Of a stretch of 64,000 nt of DNA, positions 18,405-27,333 are shown piece by piece; the stretch's first letter is position 1; every line of letters begins with the position of its first letter. The notes beneath the pieces are model-generated. The model did no database searches. It worked only from the letters and a program-made list of their open reading frames with translations, and had not been told where the DNA came from. A program made the position numbers and the translations under genes. The stretch comes from Solibacillus sp. FSL H8-0523. Lineage in GTDB: Bacteria; Bacillota; Bacilli; Bacillales_A; Planococcaceae. The stretch covers positions 2,170,001 to 2,234,000 of the forward strand of contig NZ_CP150291.1 of the NCBI RefSeq assembly GCF_038051985.1. Reading direction: 5' to 3'.

Positions 18405-19037
18405 TTGAACGTGAAACAAGGATTTTATTGGCGCTGCGTATTTTTTATTACCGGCATAATTATTTTATCACTCGGTCTGGCATTAACAATTAAAGGACAA
18501 GTTTTAGGTGTTGGCTCATGGGACGTGCTGCACTTAGGGTTGCAAATGAATTTCGGCTTAACTGTTGGAACCTGGTCAATTATTTTAGGCCTAATCATTT
18601 TAGCGATTGATGGCATTTTTTCAAAGCGTTTGCCTAAAATCGGGACGTATTTAGATATGTTTTTAACAGGGATTTTTGTGGATATCTTTTTATACGTACT
18701 ACCCGATTTACACAATATCACCGAGCAATCATTAGCATTTGTTGTCGGTGTCATCTTACTCGGCTTTGGATGCGGGATGTATATGGTCGCGAACTTAGGC
18801 GTTGGTCCTCGTGACACACTTATGTTACTGCTCGTACACCGCTTAGGCTGGAGCGTCAATCGCGCACGTACCACGATGGAAGTATCCGTAGCGGTCATCG
18901 GCTTTGTTTTAGGTGGTCCAGTGGGCTTAGGTACGGTGTTTATGGCTTTTGGTTTAGGTCCTGTCGTACAATGGGCACTGAAATTAAACGAAAAGCTCTT
19001 TTTCCGCGCTTCTGGTACGGAAAGTGCCGTTATATAA
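18405..19037 (+). CDS. YczE/YitT-type membrane protein
   Basis: A 210-residue membrane protein with five to six hydrophobic segments and the YczE-family pattern LGLALTIKGQVLGVGSWDVL near the N-terminus and LGVGPRDTLMLLL in the middle. In B. subtilis the relative YczE supports surfactin synthesis, but the family's biochemical role is not established. The start is TTG at 18405, with GAGGG 7 bases upstream. It is followed by a terminator and the YlmA-like ATPase. Confidence 0.85.
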   Translation: MNVKQGFYWRCVFFITGIIILSLGLALTIKGQVLGVGSWDVLHLGLQMNFGLTVGTWSIILGLIILAIDGIFSKRLPKIGTYLDMFLTGIFVDIFLYVLPDLHNITEQSLAFVVGVILLGFGCGMYMVANLGVGPRDTLMLLLVHRLGWSVNRARTTMEVSVAVIGFVLGGPVGLGTVFMAFGLGPVVQWALKLNEKLFFRASGTESAVI

Positions 19038-19045
19038 AATTACGA

Positions 19046-19079
19046 GAAAGCAGACAAATACGTTTGCTTTCTTTTTTAT
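19046..19079 (+). terminator. intrinsic terminator after YczE-type gene
   Basis: GAAAGCA pairs with TGCTTTC around a 12-base loop, followed by a run of six T. Confidence 0.7.
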
Positions 19080-19162
19080 TTATACTTATTTTTATGGTAA
19101 TATTTGCAAATCACTTTCACTTCCATCTAAAAACAGGCATAGTTAGTATTGGGGGTGCGAAG

Positions 19163-19933
19163 ATGATACATATTGAAAATATTAAATTATACCGCAACGA
19201 AAAACTGATTTTAGACAATTTAAACTGGCACGTCGAAAAAAATCAACATTGGGCAATTTTAGGGTTAAATGGCTCTGGGAAAACAACCTTGTTGAAAGTC
19301 ATTAACGGCTATATTTGGCCAAATGAAGGTTCTGTACAGGTTTTAGGGGAAACGTACGGAAAAACGTATATTCCAAAATTACGCAGTCGTATCGGTTGGG
19401 TAAGCAATGCGATGATTGACAATTTTAACTGGCAGGACAATGCCATTGAAATCGTGCTTAGCGGCAAATTTGGGGCACTTCGTTTATTTGAAGATGTAAC
19501 GAATGAGGAAATCGATCAAGCCTTGCACATTATGAAGCATTTTAACTGTGGTGATTTGGCCAATAAGCCATTTGAGTATTTATCACAGGGGGAACGTCAG
19601 CGTGTACAGATTTCTCGTGCATTAATGGCCGAACCCGAAATTTTAATTTTAGATGAACCATGTGGCGGCTTAGATTTAATTGAACGCGAAAATTTACTAC
19701 AAACGATTGAGCAAATTGTTGGTCGTGAAAACTGCCCAACACTGATTTACGTGACACATCATGTTGAAGAAATTTTGCCCTGTATTAATCATGTATTATT
19801 GATGAAGGACGGTCAGGACGCGGCTTCTGGTCTGCGCGAAGAAATCTTAACGGAAGCTGTATTAAGTGAGTTTTTCGAACGTGAAGTGAGCCTGCAATTT
19901 GAGCGTGACCGCGCTTGGCTTGCGGTAAAATAA
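19163..19933 (+). CDS. ABC transporter ATP-binding protein, YlmA-like
   Basis: A 256-residue ATPase with Walker A GLNGSGKTT, signature motif LSQGERQRV, Walker B ILILDEPCGGLD, and an H-loop in VTHHVEEI. It resembles B. subtilis YlmA and E. coli ModF-like single ATPases. No permease gene is next to it, so the partner is elsewhere or it acts alone. The start is ATG at 19163 behind GGGGGTGCGAAG; a longer frame from 18971 runs through the previous gene and its terminator and is rejected. Confidence 0.88.
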   Translation: MIHIENIKLYRNEKLILDNLNWHVEKNQHWAILGLNGSGKTTLLKVINGYIWPNEGSVQVLGETYGKTYIPKLRSRIGWVSNAMIDNFNWQDNAIEIVLSGKFGALRLFEDVTNEEIDQALHIMKHFNCGDLANKPFEYLSQGERQRVQISRALMAEPEILILDEPCGGLDLIERENLLQTIEQIVGRENCPTLIYVTHHVEEILPCINHVLLMKDGQDAASGLREEILTEAVLSEFFEREVSLQFERDRAWLAVK

Positions 19934-20130
19934 CGGTTTAAAATAAAATCGCACTCAGACGATTTGGATGGGTAAAGACCTTATTAAAGGTCATTTCGAT
20001 TCGTCTGAGGCGCGAATTACAAATGTAATAAACAGGTAAAAAACGTCTGAAAATCTCGCTTTCCAGACGCTTTATTAATGTTAAGGAAATTATAGATTCT
20101 CGCATTGTAGATAACTTTATATAAAATTTA
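19934..20130. other. structured intergenic stretch after the YlmA-like gene
   Basis: Outer arms CTCAGACGA (19954-19962) and TCGTCTGAG (20001-20009) pair perfectly, with an inner GACCTT/AAGGTC hairpin (19977-19992) between them. Further on, GTCTG/CAGAC near 20044-20066 can form another hairpin. This may be an unusual terminator or a structured RNA; no gene is present. Confidence 0.5.
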
Positions 20131-20258
20131 TCCTACGTCTAGGCTAATGCGCCAGCCCCTCGAGCTTTTCGATCCCGCCGTCGAAAGTGATGAAGCGTTT
20201 ACTTTCTAGTCGGGTCCTCCAAAGCTGGTCGGGGCTTAAAGGGCACTTTAGCGCTTTT
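20131..20258 (-). repeat. dispersed GCGCTAAAG repeat, copy B
   Basis: Read on the minus strand it starts AAAAGCGCTAAAGTGCCC and ends GGCGCATTAGCCTAGACG, matching the ends of copies A and C. It lies directly after the 3' end of metA, on the same strand. Confidence 0.75.
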
Positions 20259-20262
20259 GTTC

Positions 20263-21204
20263 TTAAATATGAAACTCAATCGTCTCATCAACATAATGCC
20301 AATCATATGGTGTTTCTTGGTATACATAGTAGTTCAACCAGTTGTAGAACAATAAATGCGAATGAGCACGCCAAATATTTTTCGGCGTTTTTCCTGGATC
20401 ATTATCTGGGAAGTAGTTAATCGGTAGCTCTGTATTTTCAGGGTCCTTTTCGAGATCACGGAAATATTCGTCAGACAGCGTTGTCGCATCATACTCGAGA
20501 TGACCTGTAATCATAATGTGCTTGTTATTTTTCGACTGTGCGATAAATACACCTGCCTCATCTGAATAGCTCAGTAAGCGTAAATCTGGATGCGCACGTA
20601 CTTCGTCTATCGACACCGATGTATGGCGTGAATGCGGTGCTACGTATTCATCACTAAAGCCGCGCACTAAATCCACCGTTAAATCGGTAATGACATGCGA
20701 ATACACACCGGAGCATTTTTTCGGCAATTCAAATTTCCCGATGCCAAAGTGATGATAAAGTGCAGCTTGCGCACCCCAACAAATATACATAATCGAGGTA
20801 ACATTTTTGTCGGCCCAGTCCATGATTTTTGTGATTTCTTGCCAATAACCAACGTCTTCAAATTCCATTTTTTCAACAGGTGCACCGGTAATAATAAGTC
20901 CATCATAGCGGCGGTGCTGCACTTCATCAAATGTTTGATAGAACGTATCTAAATGTGATTTTGATACATTTTTTGATTCGTATGAAGCTGTATTTAAAAA
21001 TGTAACATCTACTTGAAGAGGTGTATTCCCTAGTAATCGTAATAACTGTAGCTCCGTTTTCTCTTTTTCCGGCATTAAGTTAAATACTAAAATGTTTAGT
21101 GGTCGGATTTGCTGTGTTTTCGCGCGGTCCTCTTCCATCACGAAAATTTTCTCTTTTTTAAGTAGCTCGCCAGCCGGTAAACTTTTTGGAATATTAATTG
21201 GCAT
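20263..21204 (-). CDS. metA: homoserine O-acetyltransferase, MetA family
   Basis: A 313-residue enzyme that acylates homoserine in methionine synthesis. The catalytic residues are Cys142 in YICWGAQA, His235 and Glu237 in TGHLEYD. Position 111 is Glu in ITGAPVE. In the MetA family, Glu here (as in B. cereus) goes with acetyl-CoA use, while Gly (as in E. coli) goes with succinyl-CoA, so the enzyme is expected to be an acetyltransferase in spite of the usual succinyltransferase name. It is a single-gene unit under a SAM-I riboswitch. Confidence 0.95.
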   Translation of the reverse strand: MPINIPKSLPAGELLKKEKIFVMEEDRAKTQQIRPLNILVFNLMPEKEKTELQLLRLLGNTPLQVDVTFLNTASYESKNVSKSHLDTFYQTFDEVQHRRYDGLIITGAPVEKMEFEDVGYWQEITKIMDWADKNVTSIMYICWGAQAALYHHFGIGKFELPKKCSGVYSHVITDLTVDLVRGFSDEYVAPHSRHTSVSIDEVRAHPDLRLLSYSDEAGVFIAQSKNNKHIMITGHLEYDATTLSDEYFRDLEKDPENTELPINYFPDNDPGKTPKNIWRAHSHLLFYNWLNYYVYQETPYDWHYVDETIEFHI

Positions 21205-21242
21205 CGCTGTGTTCCCCCTAATTGTTCTTCAATTTATCCAAA

Positions 21243-21400
21243 TCAAAAAGCCTCACATTTCCAGCGTAAACAGAAATGAGAGGCTTTTACCCGAACTTAT
21301 CTGCCAAGGATTGCTCCTTGCTGGAATTAGCACCTTTCTAACTAAGTTAGAGGTTGCTGAAACATCGCCGGGCCAAGTCCCTCCGTTTCTCTTGATAAGA
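21243..21400 (-). promoter_or_regulatory. SAM-I (S-box) riboswitch with terminator
   Basis: On the minus strand the leader has the S-box core: TATCAAGAGA (21397-21388), GGAGGGACTTGGCCC, a CAGCAACC segment, and the closing GGCAGATAAG (21305-21296). An intrinsic terminator follows (stem AAAAGCCTC with GAGGCTTTT, about 21245-21288). High S-adenosylmethionine should end transcription before metA. Confidence 0.96.
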
Positions 21401-21416
21401 CTATTAAATTTTTATT

Positions 21417-21445
21417 AGTGTAACACGCGTGTGTGAATTTTGCAA
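21417..21445 (-). promoter_or_regulatory. promoter of the metA leader
   Basis: On the minus strand, -35 TTGCAA (21445-21440), a 17-base spacer, and -10 TACACT (21422-21417). The spacer holds a perfect palindrome ACACGCGTGT (21423-21432). Transcription would begin about 10 bases before the S-box. Confidence 0.65.
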
Positions 21446-21458
21446 TAATTCTCACAAA

Positions 21459-22199
21459 TTATTTATTTTTCTCCATTTCAAACAACGATGCTTCTAGCTT
21501 TGAATCCCAAGCCCCTGTGAGTGTATTATAAACACGCGCAAATTGGCGATCTTCCTTTGCATTATTCACAATAAAGCAAACAACTGGAACATCATTAATT
21601 TGCACAGACTCAGAGCTTACAATACTCGTAATAAATTGTGGTACTTCATCCTCAGCTACTGGCTGCGCCGCTAGTTGTTGCTGGATATAATCAATCAACA
21701 TAGATTCTTCAATTTCTTTGATGTCCTCTGATTCTACACTCGGAAAGCTCTCAGGGAATTGTTCGAGCTCTTCAAACTGCTCTAAATCCCCGTCTAACAA
21801 CATTTCATGTACGGGACTATACTGTACAAAATAGCTTGTTTCCTCGAGCTCCTCCTCAAAAATGCCACTTTCGAGTTGTGCCTTCCCTTTAGCTGTTAAG
21901 GAGAACGTTTCCTCTTTTTGAATCATGCCAAGGTGCAGCATTTTATTCGTTAAGTCATGAATAAACAACGGCTCTACGAGTAAAATGTCCGCAAGTAGCT
22001 CGGCATTTTTAAGTTTTGCTTTGTTGAATGATAAAAGCATCATTTTCATTAAAATATCCATCGCGTTACGCATCACTGGATGATATTTTACTTCAAGCGT
22101 GTGCACGGGGATGGCATAATTCATTTGCTTTTCAATCGAGATGCCATCTTGCTGTAAAATTTGCTGCTGTAAGCTTTCTGTTAAGCGTTGTAAATCCAT
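21459..22199 (-). CDS. unknown partner protein of the SF1 helicase
   Basis: A 246-residue acidic soluble protein that I do not recognise. Residues about 40-120 look like a winged-helix domain (LLVEPLFIHDLTNKM, then LTAKGKAQLE). The middle is rich in Glu (about 115-180), and the C-terminus has a compact beta-rich part (DVPVVCFIVNN). It follows the helicase gene by 11 bases on the same strand and is almost certainly cotranscribed, which suggests a DNA- or RNA-binding accessory of the helicase. Confidence 0.8.
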   Translation of the reverse strand: MDLQRLTESLQQQILQQDGISIEKQMNYAIPVHTLEVKYHPVMRNAMDILMKMMLLSFNKAKLKNAELLADILLVEPLFIHDLTNKMLHLGMIQKEETFSLTAKGKAQLESGIFEEELEETSYFVQYSPVHEMLLDGDLEQFEELEQFPESFPSVESEDIKEIEESMLIDYIQQQLAAQPVAEDEVPQFITSIVSSESVQINDVPVVCFIVNNAKEDRQFARVYNTLTGAWDSKLEASLFEMEKNK

Positions 22200-22210
22200 C
22201 AGTATCTCCT

Positions 22211-25200
22211 TTATACGGCAAAGTATCCGTCTTGCTGTTTCACGGTTTCGAGGACATGGCCATACATGTTGCGTACATTCTCATGTTTCGGACGCTTTGT
22301 GAACATGTCACTGCTGCCAATCATGATCAGTAGTTCACGTGCACGCGACAACGCAACATTTAGACGTCGATAATCCTTCGCAAAGCCGATATCGCCGCGC
22401 TCATTGTCATGATTACGCACCATACTTACCATAATGACGTCCATCTCCATCCCTTGGAATTTATCGACGGAACCCGTGCGGATGTGGAGGTGCGGCACAT
22501 GTAATTCCTGCTCAATCAAACGGTTAATCCGCTTCACCTGCTCGGCATAAAACGAAATGACCCCAACTGATTTTTGTGCATCTTCCGCGATGAGTCCATC
22601 AGCTTTTGCCTGTGCCGTGGCATCGTTCATCTCAATCAATTGTTCTTTAATTTGCGCAAGTTCGGCCTCGTTAAATAAACTTGAGCCTTCCTTCATACGC
22701 TGTTCAAAGTTTACTTTGTCATTTTTAATATCAAGCCACATTAAATGACGTTTGCGTGTAATTTTCGATGTTGTTAAGTAATGGTCACGCACCGCATCGG
22801 AATCCTCTAGACCGCACGCAAGACGCTCGGTTTCCTGCTCATAAAACGGCGTGATTGTCTGCATAATGTTCTCGTGCATACGGTATTGCAGCGCGAGCAT
22901 CGTTTTATTTTGCGCAGGTAAGTTATGATAAAGTCGCTCAAATAGCGATTCTTCGAGTAATTTTTCAAGCTCACGTTTTTGTTCAAACGTAGTACTTTCC
23001 TTCACGACTTGTTCAAGTGTTTCCTCAAAGGTTGCATCTCCAACGAGCGGGGGCAGCTGGTGATGATCCCCAACAAGAATAATTTTCGCACCTTTTAGCA
23101 TTGGTAATAACAGTTCTGGTGGCGTCGCTTTTGATACCTCATCAATGATCACGACGTCAAACGTTGGATAGTTGTCCATAAATTCTTTATTTGCTGATGC
23201 GACACACGTTGTACCGATTACGTTCGCATGCTTAACATATAATTTCCGAATTTCATCTAAGTCATGTGCGTTCGCGTCTTTTAGTAGACCGTGCCACTCG
23301 TTTTGTAGCTCGGCCGTTACTGGTAACAGGTCGATTTTGACTTGCAGTGTGGCAATCTCGGCTTGTAAACGCTCGATTTCTGCATTGACTTCAATAATCG
23401 CTTGTTCAGGGTTCATCTTCGTTAATTGCTCAAGTTCTGTGCGACGTTTTTCAAGCTGTACGCCTTCACTATTAATTTCTTTAAAGCGTGCTGTTAATTC
23501 ATCAACGGTTGTTGTACCAAGTGTGATTTGCTCGTTTAACAGGGTTAGCTCTTGGGACTTTTTCTCAAACTGACTGTCTACCTTTTCACGGTTTTGGCGC
23601 TGTGTTTCGATTTTCATTTGCTCTAACTCGTTTGTTGCGATGGCTTCTTGTAATTCAGAAAGCGGTTGCGTGATTTCAAGTGAATCATCTAAGCGCTGTT
23701 GCAGGGCTTGCATTTGATTCGTATATGTTGCGGCCTCTGTTTGTAGCTTTGTGATTAAATCCACTTTCACATCATTTTGCTCTTTAAATTGTAAAATGAT
23801 TTCTTCTTTTAACTTCTCAAAAATGAGCATCGTTTCTCGTATAGCGTCCATATACTTTGCGTTTAGCTGCTCTAGATATTGCATACGCAGATGAATGCCC
23901 TGAATCGAGCGCACACCGTTTTGCGCATTCACTTTACGCTCGGCAAAGGCGCGGCTTAGCTTTGTTAAAAATTCTTGGACTTCCTCGAGTGAATACTTAT
24001 GATTCATCGGTAGCTCCTCGGCATTCACATGGATAGCGAGCGCGGTTTCACTGTATTTAAGTGCTTTTTCGAGGCGCTCCTTCACCTCTTTAATCGGCTT
24101 ATACTGCTCCATTTGAGGCTGGATTCGGTCAAGCGCGGTAAGGAGACGATCCATCGCATAATTGCGGCGAATATCATATTGCTGCATGAAGTCTTCGATT
24201 TGATAGACCTTTTTAAGTGACGTGATTTTGTCAATTAACGGATTGACATCGGATGTTTCATTGGCACGCTGGATTTTTGCTTCAACTGCTTGCTTTCGTG
24301 CATTAAATTGCTCGAATTGTGTGCGGAGCTGGCTTTGTTCGATATGCAGCTTTACTGTCGTTTCTTCTGTTTTCAGCTGTTGTTCTTTTTCTTCTAGAGC
24401 TTCAAGCGTTAAACTTTCTTCGCGCTGCTGCTCAAAGCTTGCGACTGCTTGTGCCACCGTCTCTTGTGTTTGCTTAAGTTGTTCGAGCTTTTGTTCATTG
24501 TCTTCAAGCTCTTTTTTACATTCCGACAGTTGTTTTTTTAACGTATTGATTTTTTCCGCTAGTACATGAAGCTCAGCTTTTGCGGCTTCTTTTTCTTTGA
24601 TTTGTAATTCAAGTTGGAGCTGCTTTTCTTCAAGCGCTGTAATTTCGGCAGTTGCGACATCAATTTCAGCTGTTAGTAGCTGTTCTTTTTCGGTATGAAG
24701 CGAAATTTCATGGCCAATCGCTTCAAACGTCTGCTGTTGCCAATAGCTTGCGACGTTTTCCTCAATGAATTTTTTACCCTCTTCTTCAATGCTCTCTGTA
24801 CGTCCATACCGCAAGATGCGAATATCTTTGTTTGATAATAGGCGACTGAGTGCATTGTCGACCGCTAAGTTGGACTGCGAGGCAACCAGAGTTTTAAGAC
24901 CCGATTTTGCGTTTTGATAGCAAATTTCCGAAATAACCGTCGTTTTCCCGGTACCGGGTGGGCCTTGGATGACGTACAGGTCCTCTGCACTCATCGCACC
25001 TTCAACAGCCTGCTGTTGATAAGGGTTTAAACGATTATGAAAGTCGAGTGCTACTCCAGCTTTTCGCTCTGCAATCTTTGGCTTGTCTTCAAAAAGGATC
25101 GTTTCTAAATTGGCATTGGCCGCTAAGCCTTCTTTTAAGCGTTCAAAGCCCTTTAATAAGCGCTTTAGCTGTGATTTTGTCGCCGCATTTGAAAATTCGA

Positions 25201-25957
25201 TGTCCTCGGATTGAAACTCCAGATTATTACGTCGTGCAAGATTGCTGAAATATGGTTTTAATGCGATTTCTACGGTGTTTTCATTCCGACGAACCTTCGC
25301 CACATCGCCGATTTCCTGAATATGCCCTCGTAATCGTGCACTCAAGCCTTCTAGCTGCTTCCACTGTTTTTTATCTAGATTCGAAATGCGGAATACCGCG
25401 TGGCTAAAGTCGGCATCATAGGTCACAGATGAAAAACGCGCATGAATGTCTTCGATGTCCGCGTTTTTATTAAGTACCTTCAAGTAGCCTTCCCAGCTTG
25501 AAATTCGCTTATTTACATAGTCAAAGCGTTCCTGCGCAATCGGTAGTTCATCAAGTGCTTGTAAGAACGCTTCGTTATATGTATGGCCGCTTATACGGGA
25601 TGCTACAAAATGCAGCTTCATTGTTGCGCGGCGGTTTGTGACAACCGGTGTACCTTTACCGCGTGTACGGAAGCTTTTCGCGACAAGTCCGTTTTTCTTA
25701 TCAAACACGCAGTCCATAATGACCACGCGCTCGTCAAATTTGTTTTTTAATTTTAAGTTTTTTTCATTATCGAAATAAAGTGTCACATGAAACTGTTCAT
25801 CTTCCACTGAAACCTTTTCAATCGCAACAATGAAATATTGCTGTAAATTAAAAAAGGCGTGTTCATCTGAAACATGCTCCTTCATCGCTTCACGCGCGGT
25901 ATTCGTAAGTAAAATGTGACATCTCGTTTGCACAGTTGCGATCGCTTTTGGCGCCAT
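22211..25957 (-). CDS. large SF1 (Upf1/DNA2-like) helicase with coiled-coil insertion
   Basis: A protein of 1248 residues. After about 300 N-terminal residues comes PYQQQAV and Walker A GPPGTGKT (about 334-341), then motif Ia. A long Glu/Gln/Leu coiled coil (about 430-880) interrupts the motor. The second half has IIDEVSKATP, LVGDHHQLPP, LQYRMHE, VDKFQGMEMDVI and LNVALSRARE, the motifs of AAA_11/AAA_12 helicases. The start is ATG at 25957 with AAGGAGG 8 bases upstream. Helicase family is firm; the pathway (repair, RNA metabolism or defence) is unknown. Confidence 0.9.
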   Translation of the reverse strand: MAPKAIATVQTRCHILLTNTAREAMKEHVSDEHAFFNLQQYFIVAIEKVSVEDEQFHVTLYFDNEKNLKLKNKFDERVVIMDCVFDKKNGLVAKSFRTRGKGTPVVTNRRATMKLHFVASRISGHTYNEAFLQALDELPIAQERFDYVNKRISSWEGYLKVLNKNADIEDIHARFSSVTYDADFSHAVFRISNLDKKQWKQLEGLSARLRGHIQEIGDVAKVRRNENTVEIALKPYFSNLARRNNLEFQSEDIEFSNAATKSQLKRLLKGFERLKEGLAANANLETILFEDKPKIAERKAGVALDFHNRLNPYQQQAVEGAMSAEDLYVIQGPPGTGKTTVISEICYQNAKSGLKTLVASQSNLAVDNALSRLLSNKDIRILRYGRTESIEEEGKKFIEENVASYWQQQTFEAIGHEISLHTEKEQLLTAEIDVATAEITALEEKQLQLELQIKEKEAAKAELHVLAEKINTLKKQLSECKKELEDNEQKLEQLKQTQETVAQAVASFEQQREESLTLEALEEKEQQLKTEETTVKLHIEQSQLRTQFEQFNARKQAVEAKIQRANETSDVNPLIDKITSLKKVYQIEDFMQQYDIRRNYAMDRLLTALDRIQPQMEQYKPIKEVKERLEKALKYSETALAIHVNAEELPMNHKYSLEEVQEFLTKLSRAFAERKVNAQNGVRSIQGIHLRMQYLEQLNAKYMDAIRETMLIFEKLKEEIILQFKEQNDVKVDLITKLQTEAATYTNQMQALQQRLDDSLEITQPLSELQEAIATNELEQMKIETQRQNREKVDSQFEKKSQELTLLNEQITLGTTTVDELTARFKEINSEGVQLEKRRTELEQLTKMNPEQAIIEVNAEIERLQAEIATLQVKIDLLPVTAELQNEWHGLLKDANAHDLDEIRKLYVKHANVIGTTCVASANKEFMDNYPTFDVVIIDEVSKATPPELLLPMLKGAKIILVGDHHQLPPLVGDATFEETLEQVVKESTTFEQKRELEKLLEESLFERLYHNLPAQNKTMLALQYRMHENIMQTITPFYEQETERLACGLEDSDAVRDHYLTTSKITRKRHLMWLDIKNDKVNFEQRMKEGSSLFNEAELAQIKEQLIEMNDATAQAKADGLIAEDAQKSVGVISFYAEQVKRINRLIEQELHVPHLHIRTGSVDKFQGMEMDVIMVSMVRNHDNERGDIGFAKDYRRLNVALSRARELLIMIGSSDMFTKRPKHENVRNMYGHVLETVKQQDGYFAV

Positions 25958-26026
25958 GAACACAACCTCCTTGTTGTTTAGTCATAACGTTCATTATATC
26001 AACTTTCGCGCGTTCAAGAAAGCAAA

Positions 26027-26056
26027 AATGCCCTGTTTACATGAAACAGAGCATTC
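26027..26056 (-). terminator. intrinsic terminator after the thioesterase gene
   Basis: AATGC-CTGTTT arms pair with AAACAG-GCATT; on the minus strand a T run follows. It lies between the convergent end of the thioesterase and the helicase start. Confidence 0.7.
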
Positions 26057-26059
26057 GGA

Positions 26060-26485
26060 TTAATTTTGGTTTTTTGCTGCTTCCGCATATTTCGCATCCC
26101 AGGCCGGGTCCACTTTTTTCAATGATACCGGACGGAAGTTTTCTTTTTTTACTAAAATATGAATCGACTTCGCTGTCACTGCAACCGTGCCGTCTTCATG
26201 TAAAATCTCATAGCCATATGTAGTACGTAATTTTGTGTGCTCTTCAATCCAAGTGCGCACCGTTGCTGTTTGCCCGTAACGCATCGCAGCCTTGTACTGA
26301 ATCGAAAAATCCATAACCGGCGATAAATAGCCAGCTTCCTCTAGCTCAGCATAGTTAAAGCCTAGATCCTTTACAATTTGCGTACGCCCAAGCTCTGCCC
26401 AAATTAAATAATTTGCATGGTACACAACACCCATTTGATCGGTTTCGGCGTAGCGGATTTCTACTTGTGTTTCTGAAATAAACAT
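26060..26485 (-). CDS. acyl-CoA thioesterase, YbgC/YneP-like hotdog fold
   Basis: A 141-residue hotdog protein with the 4-hydroxybenzoyl-CoA thioesterase motif YAETDQMGVVYHANYL, which carries the catalytic Asp, and an SIHILVKK strand near the end. It is like B. subtilis YneP and probably hydrolyses short or medium acyl-CoA. The start is ATG at 26485 with GAGGTGA upstream; a longer frame from 26560 lacks a site. It is a single-gene unit. Confidence 0.9.
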   Translation of the reverse strand: MFISETQVEIRYAETDQMGVVYHANYLIWAELGRTQIVKDLGFNYAELEEAGYLSPVMDFSIQYKAAMRYGQTATVRTWIEEHTKLRTTYGYEILHEDGTVAVTAKSIHILVKKENFRPVSLKKVDPAWDAKYAEAAKNQN

Positions 26486-26770
26486 TGATTTCACCTCTAA
26501 AGACATTATAGCGCTAAAATTGTTTGGCGGTAAGGGCAATTTCATTATAAACAGGCGCATAGCTACATATATTAATGTCTTTGGTTTATTCTCACGGAAA
26601 TTATCGTTATTCGAAAAAATCCCAAGTTTAACGCATGCCGTTGATCATGTAGCACAACTACAATTACTGAAAACCCTCTTTTTAGCTCAAATTAAAGCTT
26701 AAAAAATGTACGTGATGAAGTTCTCTTTTGAAGATGTTCATTTTTGATAATGTAATATATCATACACAGA
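26486..26770. other. gene-free interval
   Basis: About 285 bases upstream of the thioesterase. A 60-codon plus-strand frame (26520-26702) is present but has no ribosome-binding site and no recognised homology; it may be a decayed gene piece. Nothing else is seen. Confidence 0.4.
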
Positions 26771-26812
26771 AAAAAATGAGCCTTTGTCTTATATGACATG
26801 GCTCATTTTTCA
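26771..26812 (-). terminator. intrinsic terminator of the DUF4375-like gene
   Basis: AAAAATGAGCC pairs with GGCTCATTTTT around a 17-base loop, just before the 3' end of the gene at 26838. Confidence 0.85.
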
Positions 26813-26837
26813 TTTATCTAAATTTACCTAATAACAC

Positions 26838-27308
26838 TTATTCCTCAATAACATCAATTAAGTCCGTATAAATGGCAACAAAATAGGTTTCTAATAACCC
26901 TCTTAACGTATCATTCATGTTATAATACTCGGCTGTTGCTTTTTCATTGATCCCATAAAATGCATCTTCCTCAATTTCATCATTTTCTAGGGCATTGTAC
27001 AAGCTCCACAACTTTTTGCAATACTGTTTCTCAATCCTTGCATAATCGTGCGCACCGATTTCTTCCAAGATTCCAGATAGTTTATTCAAATAGTTATCAA
27101 TTCCCAGCTCGTTAATTTCCCGTTCATACCATCTAAATAAACTTTCGTGACCGCCACTTTCCATTTCAGAATAGTAGTGATAGACAATTACTGCTTGATT
27201 TAACGGATTCTCTTCGGGTGATAAATGCGCCTCACTTAATACCATCATGACAGCATTGACGATATCGTTTTTAGTCATTAACTCTTTTCTTTTCATTTTT
27301 GATTTCAT
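26838..27308 (-). CDS. DUF4375 (DMP19)-like protein
   Basis: A 156-residue acidic helical protein. The segment YYSEMESGGHESLFRWYE resembles the N-G-G-H core of DUF4375, the family of the DNA mimic DMP19, and the high Glu/Asp content fits. The start at 27308 is chosen because GGGAGT lies just upstream; an earlier ATG at 27323 would overlap that site. It lies 25 bases after the membrane-anchored protein gene and is probably cotranscribed. DUF4375 members also occur as immunity proteins. Function here is not established. Confidence 0.6.
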   Translation of the reverse strand: MKSKMKRKELMTKNDIVNAVMMVLSEAHLSPEENPLNQAVIVYHYYSEMESGGHESLFRWYEREINELGIDNYLNKLSGILEEIGAHDYARIEKQYCKKLWSLYNALENDEIEEDAFYGINEKATAEYYNMNDTLRGLLETYFVAIYTDLIDVIEE

Positions 27309-27333
27309 AGCAGACACTCCCATTCAGCTTTCA

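Noticed and set aside
18425-18898. A minus-strand frame of 157 codons across the YczE-type gene
   Set aside because: Antisense shadow of a membrane protein gene, Lys/Pro/Thr-rich, no start signals.
26520-26702. A 60-codon plus-strand frame ahead of the thioesterase
   Set aside because: No ribosome-binding site, overlaps the thioesterase leader; at most a gene fragment.
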